A stretch of 64,000 nt of DNA from CADEDV01 sp036383515 (GCA_036383515.1 DASVOE010000055.1:1-64000), one strand, 5' to 3'; positions 15,545-24,470 are shown, numbered from the stretch's first letter. Numbers and translations: made by a program. The notes: a model not told the origin generated them from the sequence alone.

Positions 15545-16060
15545 CTATTCTTTTTCCTGGCGAGCCAAAACAGACTTAGTGGTTTCCATACAGGTAACCA
15601 ATACACCGTTTACCTGATTGTCTTCACCAAACGCAGGACTATAACTGAAGGTCCAGTAGATATCTTCCACCCTGCCATTGCGGTAAAAAGGCACGAGCTG
15701 GTCTTCAAACCACACTGGCTTACGGGTTACAACAACCTGCTGAATGAGCGGACCGATAATATGCCAGATCTCTCCCCATACAACGATTGCTTTTTTGCCG
15801 ATAGCAGGATGCTTACCATTTACACCCAGGCTTGGACGAAAGGCCTCATTATAAAAGCACAGAAAATCCTCACCCCAGAATAAGAACATCGGAAAACCTG
15901 AGTGAAGTATATTACTGAGTGTGATTTTCAAACTCACGGGCCAATTATCTATGTCGCCGATGCATGTTTTGGACCAATCGTATTGAAATATTAACTCACC
16001 TATCTCGCCAGTATCTTGCAAAAAAGGATAATCTGCGATATGTTTTTCCTGTATAGTCAA
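15545..16060 (-). CDS. PAS-domain protein, probably the truncated N-terminus of a sensor histidine kinase
   Basis: 171 residues starting with TTG at 16060. The sequence (GDIDNWPVSLKITLSNILHS, FPMFLFWGEDFLCFYNEAF, GKHPAIGKKAIVVWGEIW, FEDQLVPFYRNGRVEDIYW, FSYSPAFGEDNQVNGVLV) is the first PAS module typical of large hybrid sensor kinases in Bacteroidota. The protein stops just after the PAS domain, where further PAS, HisKA and HATPase domains would normally follow. The missing part would lie exactly where the orphan-gene/repeat patch ends, so truncation by insertion or deletion is likely. A stand-alone PAS protein is the alternative. Confidence 0.75.
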   Translation of the reverse strand: MTIQEKHIADYPFLQDTGEIGELIFQYDWSKTCIGDIDNWPVSLKITLSNILHSGFPMFLFWGEDFLCFYNEAFRPSLGVNGKHPAIGKKAIVVWGEIWHIIGPLIQQVVVTRKPVWFEDQLVPFYRNGRVEDIYWTFSYSPAFGEDNQVNGVLVTCMETTKSVLARQEKE

Positions 16061-16308
16061 CCCGCTTGTTTTATGTAAATGTAATTGTTTTTGCTATAGC
16101 TGTTGGTGTATGTGTTCGCCCAGCGACATTCAGTTAAAAATATATTCCCATCTTCACTAACTTTACTCAGTAGCGGTTCTGGCTGACAGACGATGGAATA
16201 TAGCACTGTAAAAAGTTCCGGACGTTGGTAAGCAAGTAGATAGAAATAGAATAAAAAACAAGGATTTGAATTTAAAATTACCTGGATGTACAAATTTTGT
16301 AACCCTGA

Positions 16309-18009
16309 ATGAATTTTAAAGAAATGAAATCTTCTTTTTTACAACTGGCGGTCTTTATTTCATTATCTCCTCTACCTTTTTCCTGCAGGGAAAAGAACGA
16401 AGGCCCGTCAAAAGAAATAATCAGTAGTATTCATCTTAAAAGAGGAGAAGTTATTTCCTGCGGGCCAGATGACAAACAATTAGGCACTGTTGTGTTCGAA
16501 GTTTCAGGCAGTGGAAAAGCCAAGGAAGATTTTAATCTTGCGATCAAGCTCCTGCATTCCTTTGAATATGATGAAGCGGAAAAAGTTTTTGCAAAAGTCA
16601 TTGACGAACAACCAGGGTGTGCTATGGCCTACTGGGGAGTGGCGATGAGCAATTTTCATCCTCTCTGGGCTCCTCCCTCAGCGGTTGAACTTAAAAAAGG
16701 GATAACGGCCATTGCAATCGCCAAATCAATAGCACAAAAAACAAAAAAGGAAACGGGTTATATTGACGCCGTCTCGTCCTTTTATACGGATTGGGATAAA
16801 ATTGATCACCGCACCCGCTGTATCAATTTTGAAAAGGCGATGGCAAAATTGCATACTGATTATCCCGATGATAAAGAAGCAGCCATATTTTATGCTTTAG
16901 CATTGGTAGCAGCCGCTGATCCTGCGGATAAATCATTTGAAAAACAAAAAAAAGCGGGTACTATTTTAAATGCACTGTACCCGGGCGAACCCAATCATCC
17001 GGGTATTGTACATTATATCATTCACACTTACGATTCGCCCGAACTGGCGGAACTGGCATTACCTGCTGCCAGAAAATATGCTTCGGTAGCGCCATCCTCA
17101 GCACATGCATTGCATATGCCATCGCATATTTTTACAAGATTGGGGCTTTGGAGTGAATGTATTCAATCCAATCTTGCTTCTGTTGCTTCTGCCCAATGCT
17201 ATGCTGCAGAAGCTGGCATCAAAGGTCATTGGGATGAGGAACTGCACGGCCTGGATTACCTGGCATACGCCTACCTGCAAAAAGGAGAAAATGAGCTGGC
17301 AAAAAAACAGTGGGGCTATTTAAAAACGATCCATGAAGTGAATGACCTGAATTTTAAAGTAGCGTATGCATTTGCTGCTATTCCTTCACGATATGTAATG
17401 GAAAACAAACTATGGAAAGAAGCAGCCCATCTGAAGTCTGATTACGAAAATTTTCCCTGGAAAAATTTTCAATGGCAGGAAGCGATTATCCACTTTGCAC
17501 GGTTAATGGGCTCTGTTCATACCGGGATGATGGATTCTGCCAAAACAGAATGGAGAGTGCTCAACAATATCTATGATACACTAACGAAACAAAAAGATGC
17601 GTATAAAGCTAACCAGGTACAAATACAAATGAAGACGGGTGAAGCATGGATCCTTTTCAAAGAAGGAAATAACAAAGATGCGTTGACATTGATGAATCTT
17701 GCTGCTGATATGGAAGATAAGACCGAGAAACATCCTGTTACCCCGGGTGAAGTAATTCCGGCAAGAGAATTATTAGGTGATATGCTATTGCAACTAAATA
17801 AACCTGAGCTGGCCTTGCTGGCTTACGAAGCCAATTTGAAAAAACGCCCCAACCGTTTCAACGGACTTTATGGAGCCGGCCTGGCTGCTGAAAGAGCTGG
17901 CAATCTTGAAAAAGCTGATTTTTATTACCGGCAGTTGTTAACTGTTGCCAACCCCGACAGCTCCAATAGGGCTGAACTTGCTTCAGTAAAGAAATTTCTA
18001 AAAAAATAG
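16309..18009 (+). CDS. TPR-repeat lipoprotein
   Basis: 566 residues with a lipoprotein signal ending in PLPFSC. A second possible start is the ATG at 16324, which gives a cleaner signal peptide. Tetratricopeptide-like helical pairs occur at ~75-120 (AIKLLHSFEYDEAEKVFAKV), ~320-345 (YAYLQKGENELAKKQWG) and ~500-550 (ALLAYEANLKKRPNRFNGLYGAGLAAERAG). The conserved family blocks CAMAYWGVAMSNFHPLW, HPGIVHYIIHTYDSPELA and HALHMPSHIFTRLGLW are present. Probably an envelope scaffold protein; no enzymatic activity can be assigned. AAATTTTG at 16292-16299 is one base away from the -7 consensus. Confidence 0.8.
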   Translation: MNFKEMKSSFLQLAVFISLSPLPFSCREKNEGPSKEIISSIHLKRGEVISCGPDDKQLGTVVFEVSGSGKAKEDFNLAIKLLHSFEYDEAEKVFAKVIDEQPGCAMAYWGVAMSNFHPLWAPPSAVELKKGITAIAIAKSIAQKTKKETGYIDAVSSFYTDWDKIDHRTRCINFEKAMAKLHTDYPDDKEAAIFYALALVAAADPADKSFEKQKKAGTILNALYPGEPNHPGIVHYIIHTYDSPELAELALPAARKYASVAPSSAHALHMPSHIFTRLGLWSECIQSNLASVASAQCYAAEAGIKGHWDEELHGLDYLAYAYLQKGENELAKKQWGYLKTIHEVNDLNFKVAYAFAAIPSRYVMENKLWKEAAHLKSDYENFPWKNFQWQEAIIHFARLMGSVHTGMMDSAKTEWRVLNNIYDTLTKQKDAYKANQVQIQMKTGEAWILFKEGNNKDALTLMNLAADMEDKTEKHPVTPGEVIPARELLGDMLLQLNKPELALLAYEANLKKRPNRFNGLYGAGLAAERAGNLEKADFYYRQLLTVANPDSSNRAELASVKKFLKK

Positions 18010-18088
18010 TGCAGGGTGGTCCTATTTCTGCTTCCTCATTTGTTATGATTATGAATGCAGTTATTCATAAATCAAAAAATTAAACACA

Positions 18089-18442
18089 ATGGATGAATTT
18101 ATTTTAATCTTCAGGCACGAGGACGGTAATAAGGTTGCCTCACCCGAACAGATACAAGTATGGATGAAACAAACAATGGACTGGATCGGTGGCATAGCCG
18201 CCCAAAACAAATTCAGCGGTGGTAATGGTTTATCTTTTGAAGAAGCGAAAGTTGTACGACATAACAATGTTGTGACCAATGGTCCTTTTGGCGACATCAA
18301 AGAAACACTCGGTGGATACATTATTGTGAAAGCTGATTCAGTAGATGAAGCTGTTGAATTTGCAAAAGGTTCACCAGTATTGCAGGGAGAAGGGAATACG
18401 GTGGAAGTGAGAAGACTTGCAAAAAGAGATGGAGTTCATTAA
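18089..18442 (+). CDS. YCII/DGPF-domain protein, partner of an ECF42 sigma factor
   Basis: 117 residues of the YCII-related (DGPF) family: FILIFRHEDG at the N-terminus, NVVTNGPFGDIKETLGGYIIVKADSVDEAVEFAKGSPVL in the middle, and VEVRRLAKR at the end. The NGPF stretch corresponds to the DGPF motif. Genes of this kind are characteristically found next to ECF42 sigma factors, as here, where the sigma gene begins 142 bp downstream. They are believed to be members of the sigma regulon; a biochemical activity is not established. Confidence 0.9.
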   Translation: MDEFILIFRHEDGNKVASPEQIQVWMKQTMDWIGGIAAQNKFSGGNGLSFEEAKVVRHNNVVTNGPFGDIKETLGGYIIVKADSVDEAVEFAKGSPVLQGEGNTVEVRRLAKRDGVH

Positions 18443-18475
18443 AAATTTGAAAGGGGCTGCGTACAACCAATTGCC

Positions 18476-18550
18476 GGAAAGACAGTAAGGCAGGAAAAAC
18501 AAGTTATGGAGTTTATATCGTTGATCATCTTATCGCCTTACCGTCTTTCC
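18476..18550. repeat. 16-bp inverted repeat between the DGPF gene and the ECF sigma gene
   Basis: GGAAAGACAGTAAGGC (18476-18491) and GCCTTACCGTCTTTCC (18535-18550) pair at 15 of 16 positions with a 43-nt loop. No T-tract follows. It could be an mRNA stem that separates or couples expression of the two genes, or paired binding sites. It ends 35 bp before the sigma-factor start codon. Confidence 0.7.
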
Positions 18551-18584
18551 TGTTAATAAATCTTGGGCAAATCCTCTTTTCCAT

Positions 18585-19817
18585 ATGGAGCAACAGCAAT
18601 TAATACCTCATTTGTTCAGAACTGAGTTCAGGAAAATAACAGCAGTTCTCTGTAAACTTTTTGGTATTGAACATATAGAAGCAGCAGAAGATATTGCCAG
18701 CGAAACTTTTTTATCCGCTCTGGAAACATGGCCTTATAAAGGGATTCCGGCCAACCCGCAAGCATGGCTATATGCGGTGGCAAAAAATAAAGCAAGGAAC
18801 TATCTTAACCGCCAGCATGTTTTTACAGAAAAAATTACTCCGCTTATCAAAGCGGCATCACAAGAAAAAGAAGAAATTAAAATAGATCTCTCTGATAAAA
18901 ATATTTCGGATAGCCAGTTACAGATGTTATTTGCAGTATGTCATCCCTGCATTTCCACTGAGGCACAGGTAGCTTTGTCACTTCGTATTCTTTGCGGGTT
19001 TGGTATTGATGAAATTGCCAACGCTTTTTTAACCAATAAAGAGACTATTCATAAACGACTTGCCAGGGCCAAAGAAAAACTACGACTGGAGAATGTGCCT
19101 GTTGAATTTCCGGGTGAAACGGAGATCAATCAACGTTTAGAAACAGTACTCACCACGTTGTACCTGCTCTTCAATGAGGGATATTATTCCGAGAGTCATG
19201 ATACCGTATTGCGTGAAGACCTCTGCCTGGAGGCTATGCGACTAACTTACCTGCTCATTGAAAATGAAACAACCAATCAACCCGCTGTAAATGCTTTACT
19301 GGCTTTAATGTGTTTTCATGCATCCCGTTTTAAAGCAAGAAAAAACAAAAATGGTGAGATCATTTTATACGATGACCAGGATGAATCGCTCTGGAATGAA
19401 GAATTAATCAGCAAAGGAATCTATTTTCTTCACGAAGCCACGAAGGGAGTTATCATTTCAAAATATCATTTAGAAGCGGGTATTGCTTTCTGGCATACTA
19501 ACAAAACTGATACAGATGAAAAATGGTCAACCATCTTACAATTATACAACCGGTTATTACAGGTAGCATATTCACCGATAGCAGCTCTCAACAGAACCTT
19601 CGCATTTTCAAAAGTAAACGGAAAACAGGCCGCCGTTACAGAAGCAGAAAAGCTAAAGCTGGAAAACAATCATTTTTATTTTACACTGTTGGGTGAATTA
19701 TATACCGGTATTGATAATCAAAAGGCCAAACAAAATTTTCAAAAAGCCTTCCTACTAGCCACTACATCCACGGACAAACAGACTATTCAAAAGAAAATGA
19801 ATGGCATGATGAAGTGA
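18585..19817 (+). CDS. RNA polymerase ECF42-type sigma factor with C-terminal TPR-like extension
   Basis: 410 residues: sigma-70 region 2 (~10-75, ending with PANPQAWLYAVAKNKARNYL), region 4 (~105-155, LSLRILCGFGIDEIANAFLTNKETIHKRLARAKEKLR, a helix-turn-helix), then a long helical extension with the conserved LYLLFNEGYY motif and AxxNRTFAFSKVNG, typical of ECF42/DUF6596 sigma factors. These lack a classical anti-sigma partner; the C-terminal extension is thought to control activity. The DGPF gene just upstream supports the assignment. Confidence 0.92.
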   Translation: MEQQQLIPHLFRTEFRKITAVLCKLFGIEHIEAAEDIASETFLSALETWPYKGIPANPQAWLYAVAKNKARNYLNRQHVFTEKITPLIKAASQEKEEIKIDLSDKNISDSQLQMLFAVCHPCISTEAQVALSLRILCGFGIDEIANAFLTNKETIHKRLARAKEKLRLENVPVEFPGETEINQRLETVLTTLYLLFNEGYYSESHDTVLREDLCLEAMRLTYLLIENETTNQPAVNALLALMCFHASRFKARKNKNGEIILYDDQDESLWNEELISKGIYFLHEATKGVIISKYHLEAGIAFWHTNKTDTDEKWSTILQLYNRLLQVAYSPIAALNRTFAFSKVNGKQAAVTEAEKLKLENNHFYFTLLGELYTGIDNQKAKQNFQKAFLLATTSTDKQTIQKKMNGMMK

Positions 19818-20260
19818 TCGGGAGATGAATGAGTTTTCATAATGTGTAGACCACCGTTCACCAGGAATTTTTTATCCATGTTAAATCGAACTGTTTTACT
19901 TATTGAAAATAATAGTAATACTTACAGATTGGTTTATACAATGATCAAATTTCAATTATAATTATTTGAATAGTGACAAAGTATTTTTCTAAACGGGAAC
20001 TATTCATACCACCTGCTGTAGAAATCCCTCTACATAAAACCCTTCACTATTTGTATAACCTGTAATAATAAAGGGTTTTATTTCTGGTACGCTTTTTTAA
20101 CTAATCTTTTTGCACCGGGTATTTCAACTTAGTCCGGTAGTGTCTAATCCCTTCCTTTTTAAGACCACATAATAATCCCCTTTTGAGACCCCATCGAAAA
20201 CCAGTGGTGCAATGATCTGCACTGCGTGTTAAATTATGTAACCCTTAAAAAGTAAAAACA
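19818..20260. other. 443-bp intergenic region, no gene; weak terminator
   Basis: The region is A/T-rich with stops in all frames. AAAACCCTT (20036-20044) and AAGGGTTTTA (20071-20080), followed by TTTC, form a possible weak terminator with a 26-nt loop for the sigma-factor transcript. No promoter box with the full TAnnTTTG consensus was found upstream of the T9SS cargo gene. Confidence 0.4.
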
Positions 20261-21730
20261 ATGAGAACAGTTTTACGCTTCGTCGCTTTTATCGGGATTT
20301 TATTAGCTGGTGGCCTAACCGGTAATTCACAATGCACCGTCTCTGATATTATCATTCAAAATATTTCTTTAGGGCCTGTTCAGACATCCGGTAGTTGCAC
20401 GGTAACCTTTGATGCATCCTTCACTATTCAGAATAACGATGGTAATAAATACATTTTTATTCATGCGTGGACGCAACAGGATTATCCCAACTATTTCAAG
20501 TGTGAAAATGGTCAACCCACCGGTAATGGTGCGATCCATGCCCCGGAAGCTGCAGACCTCGGCAATGAATTTCTAACGATTGCAATTGATAACAGCGAAG
20601 ACATCCCGGTTCTTTTATCTTCTTATACACCGGACGGATCTGTACCTATTACTCATGTAGATTCCGTATCCAGAACAGTAACAGCAGATGGTGATGCTGT
20701 ATTTATCTTATATGGTATAACCACAACTGTTCCTGTAACCTGTGGCACTCCAACCGTGATAGTAGCTGATGTCTGGTCAAGCCAGGCAGCGAAAGCACAG
20801 ATAGCCCATTGTGTAAACTGCGGTATCAGGTCTACTGCAGGTTTTGTAACGGCAGGTGGCCTCGTGAACTGTTTCTCTTTGACTTATTTCGCTACTATAA
20901 CTAACAATACCACTGCTGCTATCACAGGATATTACAGGGTTTATGCAGATATAAATGGCGATGGTTATTTTTCACCTCCCGTTGATACATTAATTGTTGA
21001 TACAACAAATTATAGTATTGGAGCAGGAGTGGGTGTAAACATTTCTATAAGCGGAGCAGTACCTTCAGCAAATCTAAACCAGGATGTATTCCTTGTACTG
21101 ACGCAAACAAGCGGTGTCGCTTCCGGAGCTTCCAGAGTGATAGTGCTTCCGTCTACACTATGCAGTGCTTTACCCGTAACCTTCCGTTCCTTCACAGCCC
21201 GTCGTAATGATCGTTCGAATGTAGGATTGACCTGGGAAACCGCAACGGAGATAAATAACAGTGGTTTTGCTTTACAACGTAACCTCGGTAGTAATAATTG
21301 GGAAACAGTTGCTTTCATACCTTCTAAAGCAGCAGGTGGTAACAGTACTTCCTTAATCACTTATACTTACAATGATATCAATAGTTACAGGGGTATTTCG
21401 CAATACCGCATCAAACAAACAGACCTGGATGGCAGGGTAAAAATAAGTGAGATCCGTTCGGTTCGCGGAGATGGACAGAAAGGAAAGACGATCGTTTATC
21501 CTAATCCAAGTGCAGATGGAAGAGTGAATATTGTATTTGAAGATAATAAGGAAGTGAAAAGAGATGTTAATGTAATAGATATGAGTGGACGTATTATAAG
21601 ACAATGGAAATCGATTAATGGTAATACACTGCAGGTAGATAACCTGGATCCGGGACTTTACAGTGTCCTGATCACCGTACCTACTACAGGAGAACAGACC
21701 GTAGAAAAAGTAGTGGTTATCAAAAGATGA
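20261..21730 (+). CDS. Secreted protein with a T9SS type A C-terminal sorting domain
   Basis: 489 residues: signal peptide (cleaved near GNSQC), two beta-rich regions (~30-170 and ~190-300), a SLTYFATITNNTTAAITGYYRVYADINGDGY segment resembling a surface-protein Ig/CARDB-like fold, an F-x-A-R-R-N strand region (~308-400), and a C-terminal domain from ~405 (IVYPNPSADGRVNIVFEDN, RDVNVIDMSGRIIRQW, NLDPGLYSVLI, TVEKVVVIKR). The YPNP...GRI...L.PGLY...KVVV pattern is the type A sorting signal recognised by the type IX secretion system, so the protein should be exported to the cell surface or medium. Ligand unknown. Confidence 0.9.
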   Translation: MRTVLRFVAFIGILLAGGLTGNSQCTVSDIIIQNISLGPVQTSGSCTVTFDASFTIQNNDGNKYIFIHAWTQQDYPNYFKCENGQPTGNGAIHAPEAADLGNEFLTIAIDNSEDIPVLLSSYTPDGSVPITHVDSVSRTVTADGDAVFILYGITTTVPVTCGTPTVIVADVWSSQAAKAQIAHCVNCGIRSTAGFVTAGGLVNCFSLTYFATITNNTTAAITGYYRVYADINGDGYFSPPVDTLIVDTTNYSIGAGVGVNISISGAVPSANLNQDVFLVLTQTSGVASGASRVIVLPSTLCSALPVTFRSFTARRNDRSNVGLTWETATEINNSGFALQRNLGSNNWETVAFIPSKAAGGNSTSLITYTYNDINSYRGISQYRIKQTDLDGRVKISEIRSVRGDGQKGKTIVYPNPSADGRVNIVFEDNKEVKRDVNVIDMSGRIIRQWKSINGNTLQVDNLDPGLYSVLITVPTTGEQTVEKVVVIKR

Positions 21731-21757
21731 TGTGACTATGGCTCGGGGTTTTCAAGC

Positions 21758-21796
21758 ACAAAAGGGCTTCTTCAACGAAGTCCTTTTGTCATTTTA
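21758..21796 (+). terminator. Intrinsic terminator after the T9SS cargo gene
   Basis: ACAAAAGGGCTTC (21758-21770), loop TTCAAC and GAAGTCCTTTTGT (21777-21789) pair with a single mismatch and are followed by CATTTT. Confidence 0.85.
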
Positions 21797-21851
21797 AAAG
21801 AACCCGCATTTTCTCAGCTAATAAAAAAACTGTTAAGGTAGTATATGACCG

Positions 21852-21859
21852 TACCTTTG
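21852..21859 (+). promoter_or_regulatory. -7 promoter box of the small secreted protein gene
   Basis: TACCTTTG is an exact match to the Bacteroidota -7 consensus TAnnTTTG. It lies 40 bp before the GTG start at 21900, downstream of the previous terminator. The -33 element is weak. Confidence 0.55.
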
Positions 21860-21899
21860 GCAGGTAGTTCCCGTCATTGATCCAATAAAACGCATCAAC

Positions 21900-22295
21900 G
21901 TGAACAAATTCTTACTCTTCTTAATATTTATTGCAGCTGGAAGTGTGGCAAAAGCGCAGAAAATAGATAGCATTTATTTCCATTTGTATACAGACAGTCT
22001 CAAAAAAGGTCAGCATAATTATATTAATGTGGATGGCAAGTTTTCCAATGGCAACTGGCAGCCCTTATCGGCTAAAGAAATTGATTTTAGTTGTACAGCG
22101 GCCACTTTCAGTGGAAATGAACTGATCATCCCTGCTGATTTTGGTGCATCGAAAGTTACGGTGAAGGCTGTGCTGAGATCTAATCCTTCTATATGGAAGG
22201 AAGTGACGATCTGGATCAAAAAATTACCTGACCCTGCATTACCTACCCAGGATGAGATCATGAACCGTCCCAGGAAAAATAAAGGAAGAAATTAA
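21900..22295 (+). CDS. Small exported protein, Ig-like, unknown function
   Basis: 131 residues starting with GTG. Signal peptide (NKFLLFLIFIAAGSVAKAQ) then a compact beta-rich body: IDSIYFHLYTDSLKKGQHNYINVDGKFSNGNWQPL, ATFSGNELIIPADFGASKVTVKAVL and KEVTIWIKKLPDP, like a single bacterial Ig-type domain, ending in a basic tail. No family is recognised with certainty. It has its own promoter box and a bidirectional terminator. Confidence 0.75.
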   Translation: MNKFLLFLIFIAAGSVAKAQKIDSIYFHLYTDSLKKGQHNYINVDGKFSNGNWQPLSAKEIDFSCTAATFSGNELIIPADFGASKVTVKAVLRSNPSIWKEVTIWIKKLPDPALPTQDEIMNRPRKNKGRN

Positions 22296-22329
22296 ATGAA
22301 GAACCCCGCTTTTGGCGGGGTTCTTCATT
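22295..22329. terminator. Bidirectional terminator between convergent genes
   Basis: AATGAAGAACCCCGC (22295-22309) and GCGGGGTTCTTCATT (22315-22329) are perfect inverse complements with a 5-nt loop. The hairpin separates the plus-strand secreted protein from the minus-strand transaldolase; T/A-rich tails are modest on both sides. Confidence 0.85.
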
Positions 22330-22339
22330 ACAAAATTAT

Positions 22340-22993
22340 TTATACGGTCTTCTTTGCATCCTCCAAAAACTTAGCAAGACCAATATCTGTCAATGGATGT
22401 TTTAATAATCCAAGAATAGAATCAAGCGGACAGGTGCACACATCAGCACCGGCTTCAGCACATTTAATAATATGCAGGGCACTACGGATAGACGCAGCTA
22501 ATATCTCGGTTTTATATCCCTGTATGGCAAAAATATTACTGATCTGTGCGATCAGCTCTACTCCATCCCATCCACTGTCATCAATACGTCCGATAAAGGG
22601 AGAAACATAAGTTGCACCAGCTTTGGCAGCCAGTATCGCCTGGCCGGCAGAGAATACAAGAGTACAATTGGTTTTAATGCCATTGTCGGTAAACCACTTT
22701 AATGCTTTCACACCATCTTTTATCATCGGCACTTTCACTACAATATTGGGATGAATAGCCGCCAGTTTTTTACCTTCTTCTACAATACCGGCAAAATCAG
22801 TAGAAATAACTTCAGCGCTGATATCGCCATCTACCAGTTCGCAAATGGTTTTATAATGATTCATGATGGCATCCTGGCCTTTGATGCCTTCTTTCGCCAT
22901 CAATGATGGATTTGTGGTCACACCATCCAGGATTCCCAGTTCATTCGCTTCCTTTATCTGGGCAAGGTTTGCTGTATCAATAAAAAATTTCAT
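22340..22993 (-). CDS. tal: Transaldolase (small TalC/fructose-6-phosphate aldolase-like type)
   Basis: The frame is open to 23083, but the family N-terminus MKFFIDTANLAQIKEANELG begins at the ATG at 22993, giving 217 residues as usual for the short MipB/TalC transaldolases. Motifs: GVTTNPSLMAKEG, IVVKVPM with the Schiff-base Lys87, TNCTLVFSAGQAILAAKAGATYVSPFIGRIDD, and AASIRSALHI. It transfers dihydroxyacetone units in the non-oxidative pentose phosphate pathway; fructose-6-phosphate aldolase activity is the alternative within the same family. The extra 30 codons overlap the SRP RNA terminator and are not coding. Confidence 0.93.
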   Translation of the reverse strand: MKFFIDTANLAQIKEANELGILDGVTTNPSLMAKEGIKGQDAIMNHYKTICELVDGDISAEVISTDFAGIVEEGKKLAAIHPNIVVKVPMIKDGVKALKWFTDNGIKTNCTLVFSAGQAILAAKAGATYVSPFIGRIDDSGWDGVELIAQISNIFAIQGYKTEILAASIRSALHIIKCAEAGADVCTCPLDSILGLLKHPLTDIGLAKFLEDAKKTV

Positions 22994-23009
22994 GCTGTTG
23001 ATTTTACAA

Positions 23010-23036
23010 ATAAAAATTCTCCGCTTGCAGGCGGAG
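23010..23036 (-). terminator. Intrinsic terminator after the SRP RNA gene
   Basis: On the minus strand CTCCGC, loop CTGCAA and GCGGAG are followed by AATTTTTATTTG. It lies between ffs and tal and probably ends the SRP RNA transcript; an additional run of eight T follows the RNA's 3' end directly (23044-23051). Confidence 0.75.
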
Positions 23037-23051
23037 GTGAAGAAAAAAAAT

Positions 23052-23145
23052 GGCAGGCTAATTACATCGCACCGCTCAACCACCTACTCTTGCTGCCTTC
23101 CGGCCCTGGGAGGGTTCAGCAGGAGCTGGTCGTGTAAGACCTGCC
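23052..23145 (-). ncRNA. ffs: Signal recognition particle RNA, small bacterial type (4.5S)
   Basis: On the minus strand the RNA begins GGCAGGTCTTACACGACC and ends TTAGCCTGCC, so GGCAGG and CCTGCC close the molecule. The apical part contains CAGGGCCGGAAGGCAGCAAG, i.e. the GGAA tetraloop and the asymmetric internal loop that bind Ffh in domain IV. About 94 nt long. It should act with Ffh in co-translational targeting of inner-membrane proteins. Confidence 0.95.
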
Positions 23146-23149
23146 GCCG

Positions 23150-23157
23150 CAAAGATA
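23150..23157 (-). promoter_or_regulatory. -7 promoter box of ffs
   Basis: TATCTTTG on the minus strand matches TAnnTTTG exactly and ends 4 nt before the first base of the SRP RNA, the expected distance for initiation at or just inside the mature 5' end. No clear -33 TTTG is present at 19 nt. Confidence 0.65.
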
Positions 23158-23198
23158 AGGAAGCATCGTTAAATACGACTTGTTTAAGCAAATAGAAA

Positions 23199-24470
23199 TT
23201 AAAAACCAGTTAATGAATTTATGCTTGAATAACCAATCAATTCATCAGCCCTGGCGCCAAAAGACCGGTAATACACCAATACCATATAAGAGTTTTCTGT
23301 AGCCTGGTAATTGCCTTCGGTATTTTCAAATGAAAGTTGCCCATTGTTCTTTTTCGTATCAGGCACCGTTACATAAGAATAATTATAATATCCCTGCTTT
23401 AGAAAAAGTGTTTTCTCATACACCCCTTTTTCTTCATTGAATATCATTTTAGATGAATCATTGGTTTCATAATTGGTAAGCTCGCCAAAGAGATAAATAT
23501 TTTTTCCTGCATAGGGCCTGTTACCCGGTGGCACAAAGGTGAAATGAGTATAGGCATAATCGCTCTGCCAGTATGGATTATTGCCATCCATATTCTCAAT
23601 GGTATATAATCCATTATTATCACGGTAATATACATACACCTGCTGGTTTCTTTCGCCATCAGGTTTTACATAGATATCGGTCTGGTTGGCTCCTTTACCA
23701 ATGTCCCGCATCCTGTCGCTCATCAACCGGAGACTCGTCAAATTGATCCACCTCCACTCCCGCCCTGCAGGGAAAGACAATGCATCATCACTGTATTCAA
23801 AATAGTTTCCCCGGTAAATAGTAGGCCGTTCGCTATATACGGCTGTTGGCCAGGTATAGTTCTGCACCACTTGGATCTTTATATCCTGCTGTGAAAATGT
23901 ATTCAGTTTTGCAGTCGCCGTATTCACTGCTACCTGCACCCGTTGATGTGTTCTGAAATAAACGCCTCCAAAAGGCTGCGCCATACTTGCGGCAACAGAT
24001 ACTTTGGGATCCACGACAAGAAACCGTTTGGTAAAAACAAGTTTCGAAGTATCGTCGTTCAGAAACACTTTTAATAAATAGTTACCCGAGCGGGTAGGCA
24101 CACAATTACGATCGGGTAAAAAAGCCTGGTAATGCGTATACCGGGTAAAAGCGATGGATGAATTGCGATACGTGCTGATGCGGTTACTTTGAAATCCTTT
24201 GATATAATCAAACGTAAAAAGAGTTGCGGGGGTCCAATCTGCATTACAGAGCTGGTAAGAATAGTAATAGTTTTTGATATCGGCATCCATATCATCAAAA
24301 TGGAGTTCGAATTGTTCGCCGCTATTTAATTTCATGATCGGGTAACTATAAATTTCTCCGGATCTAAAAAGCTTTACGCTCTTTATATTGGATTTATAAA
24401 TATGATCAGGAAGTTGCGCAACAGAACCCATTGCCTGCAACAAAAGGAGAAGGGAGAAATATATTTTCAT
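23199..24470 (-). CDS. Type IX secretion system plug protein (DUF5103 family)
   Basis: The open frame extends to 25001, but the real start is the ATG at 24470, giving a signal peptide (MKIYFSLLLLLQAMGSVAQ) and 423 residues. The sequence matches the DUF5103/T9SS plug family: DHIYKSNIKSVKLFRSGEIYSYPIMKLNSGEQFELHFDDMDAD, YYYSYQLCNADWTPATLFTFDYIKGF, NYLLKVFLND, FGGVYFRTHQ, YVYYRDNNGLYTIENMDG and YIYLFGELTNY. In this system the plug occupies the SprA translocon pore when no cargo is present. Together with the sorting-domain protein at 20261 it indicates an active T9SS in the organism. It is divergent from the permease at 24570. Confidence 0.88.
   Translation of the reverse strand: MKIYFSLLLLLQAMGSVAQLPDHIYKSNIKSVKLFRSGEIYSYPIMKLNSGEQFELHFDDMDADIKNYYYSYQLCNADWTPATLFTFDYIKGFQSNRISTYRNSSIAFTRYTHYQAFLPDRNCVPTRSGNYLLKVFLNDDTSKLVFTKRFLVVDPKVSVAASMAQPFGGVYFRTHQRVQVAVNTATAKLNTFSQQDIKIQVVQNYTWPTAVYSERPTIYRGNYFEYSDDALSFPAGREWRWINLTSLRLMSDRMRDIGKGANQTDIYVKPDGERNQQVYVYYRDNNGLYTIENMDGNNPYWQSDYAYTHFTFVPPGNRPYAGKNIYLFGELTNYETNDSSKMIFNEEKGVYEKTLFLKQGYYNYSYVTVPDTKKNNGQLSFENTEGNYQATENSYMVLVYYRSFGARADELIGYSSINSLTGF

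Noticed and set aside
15545..16060. Frameshifted continuation of the PAS protein into kinase domains
   Set aside because: The M23 gene lies 20 bp beyond its stop codon, and no kinase motifs are visible in other frames.
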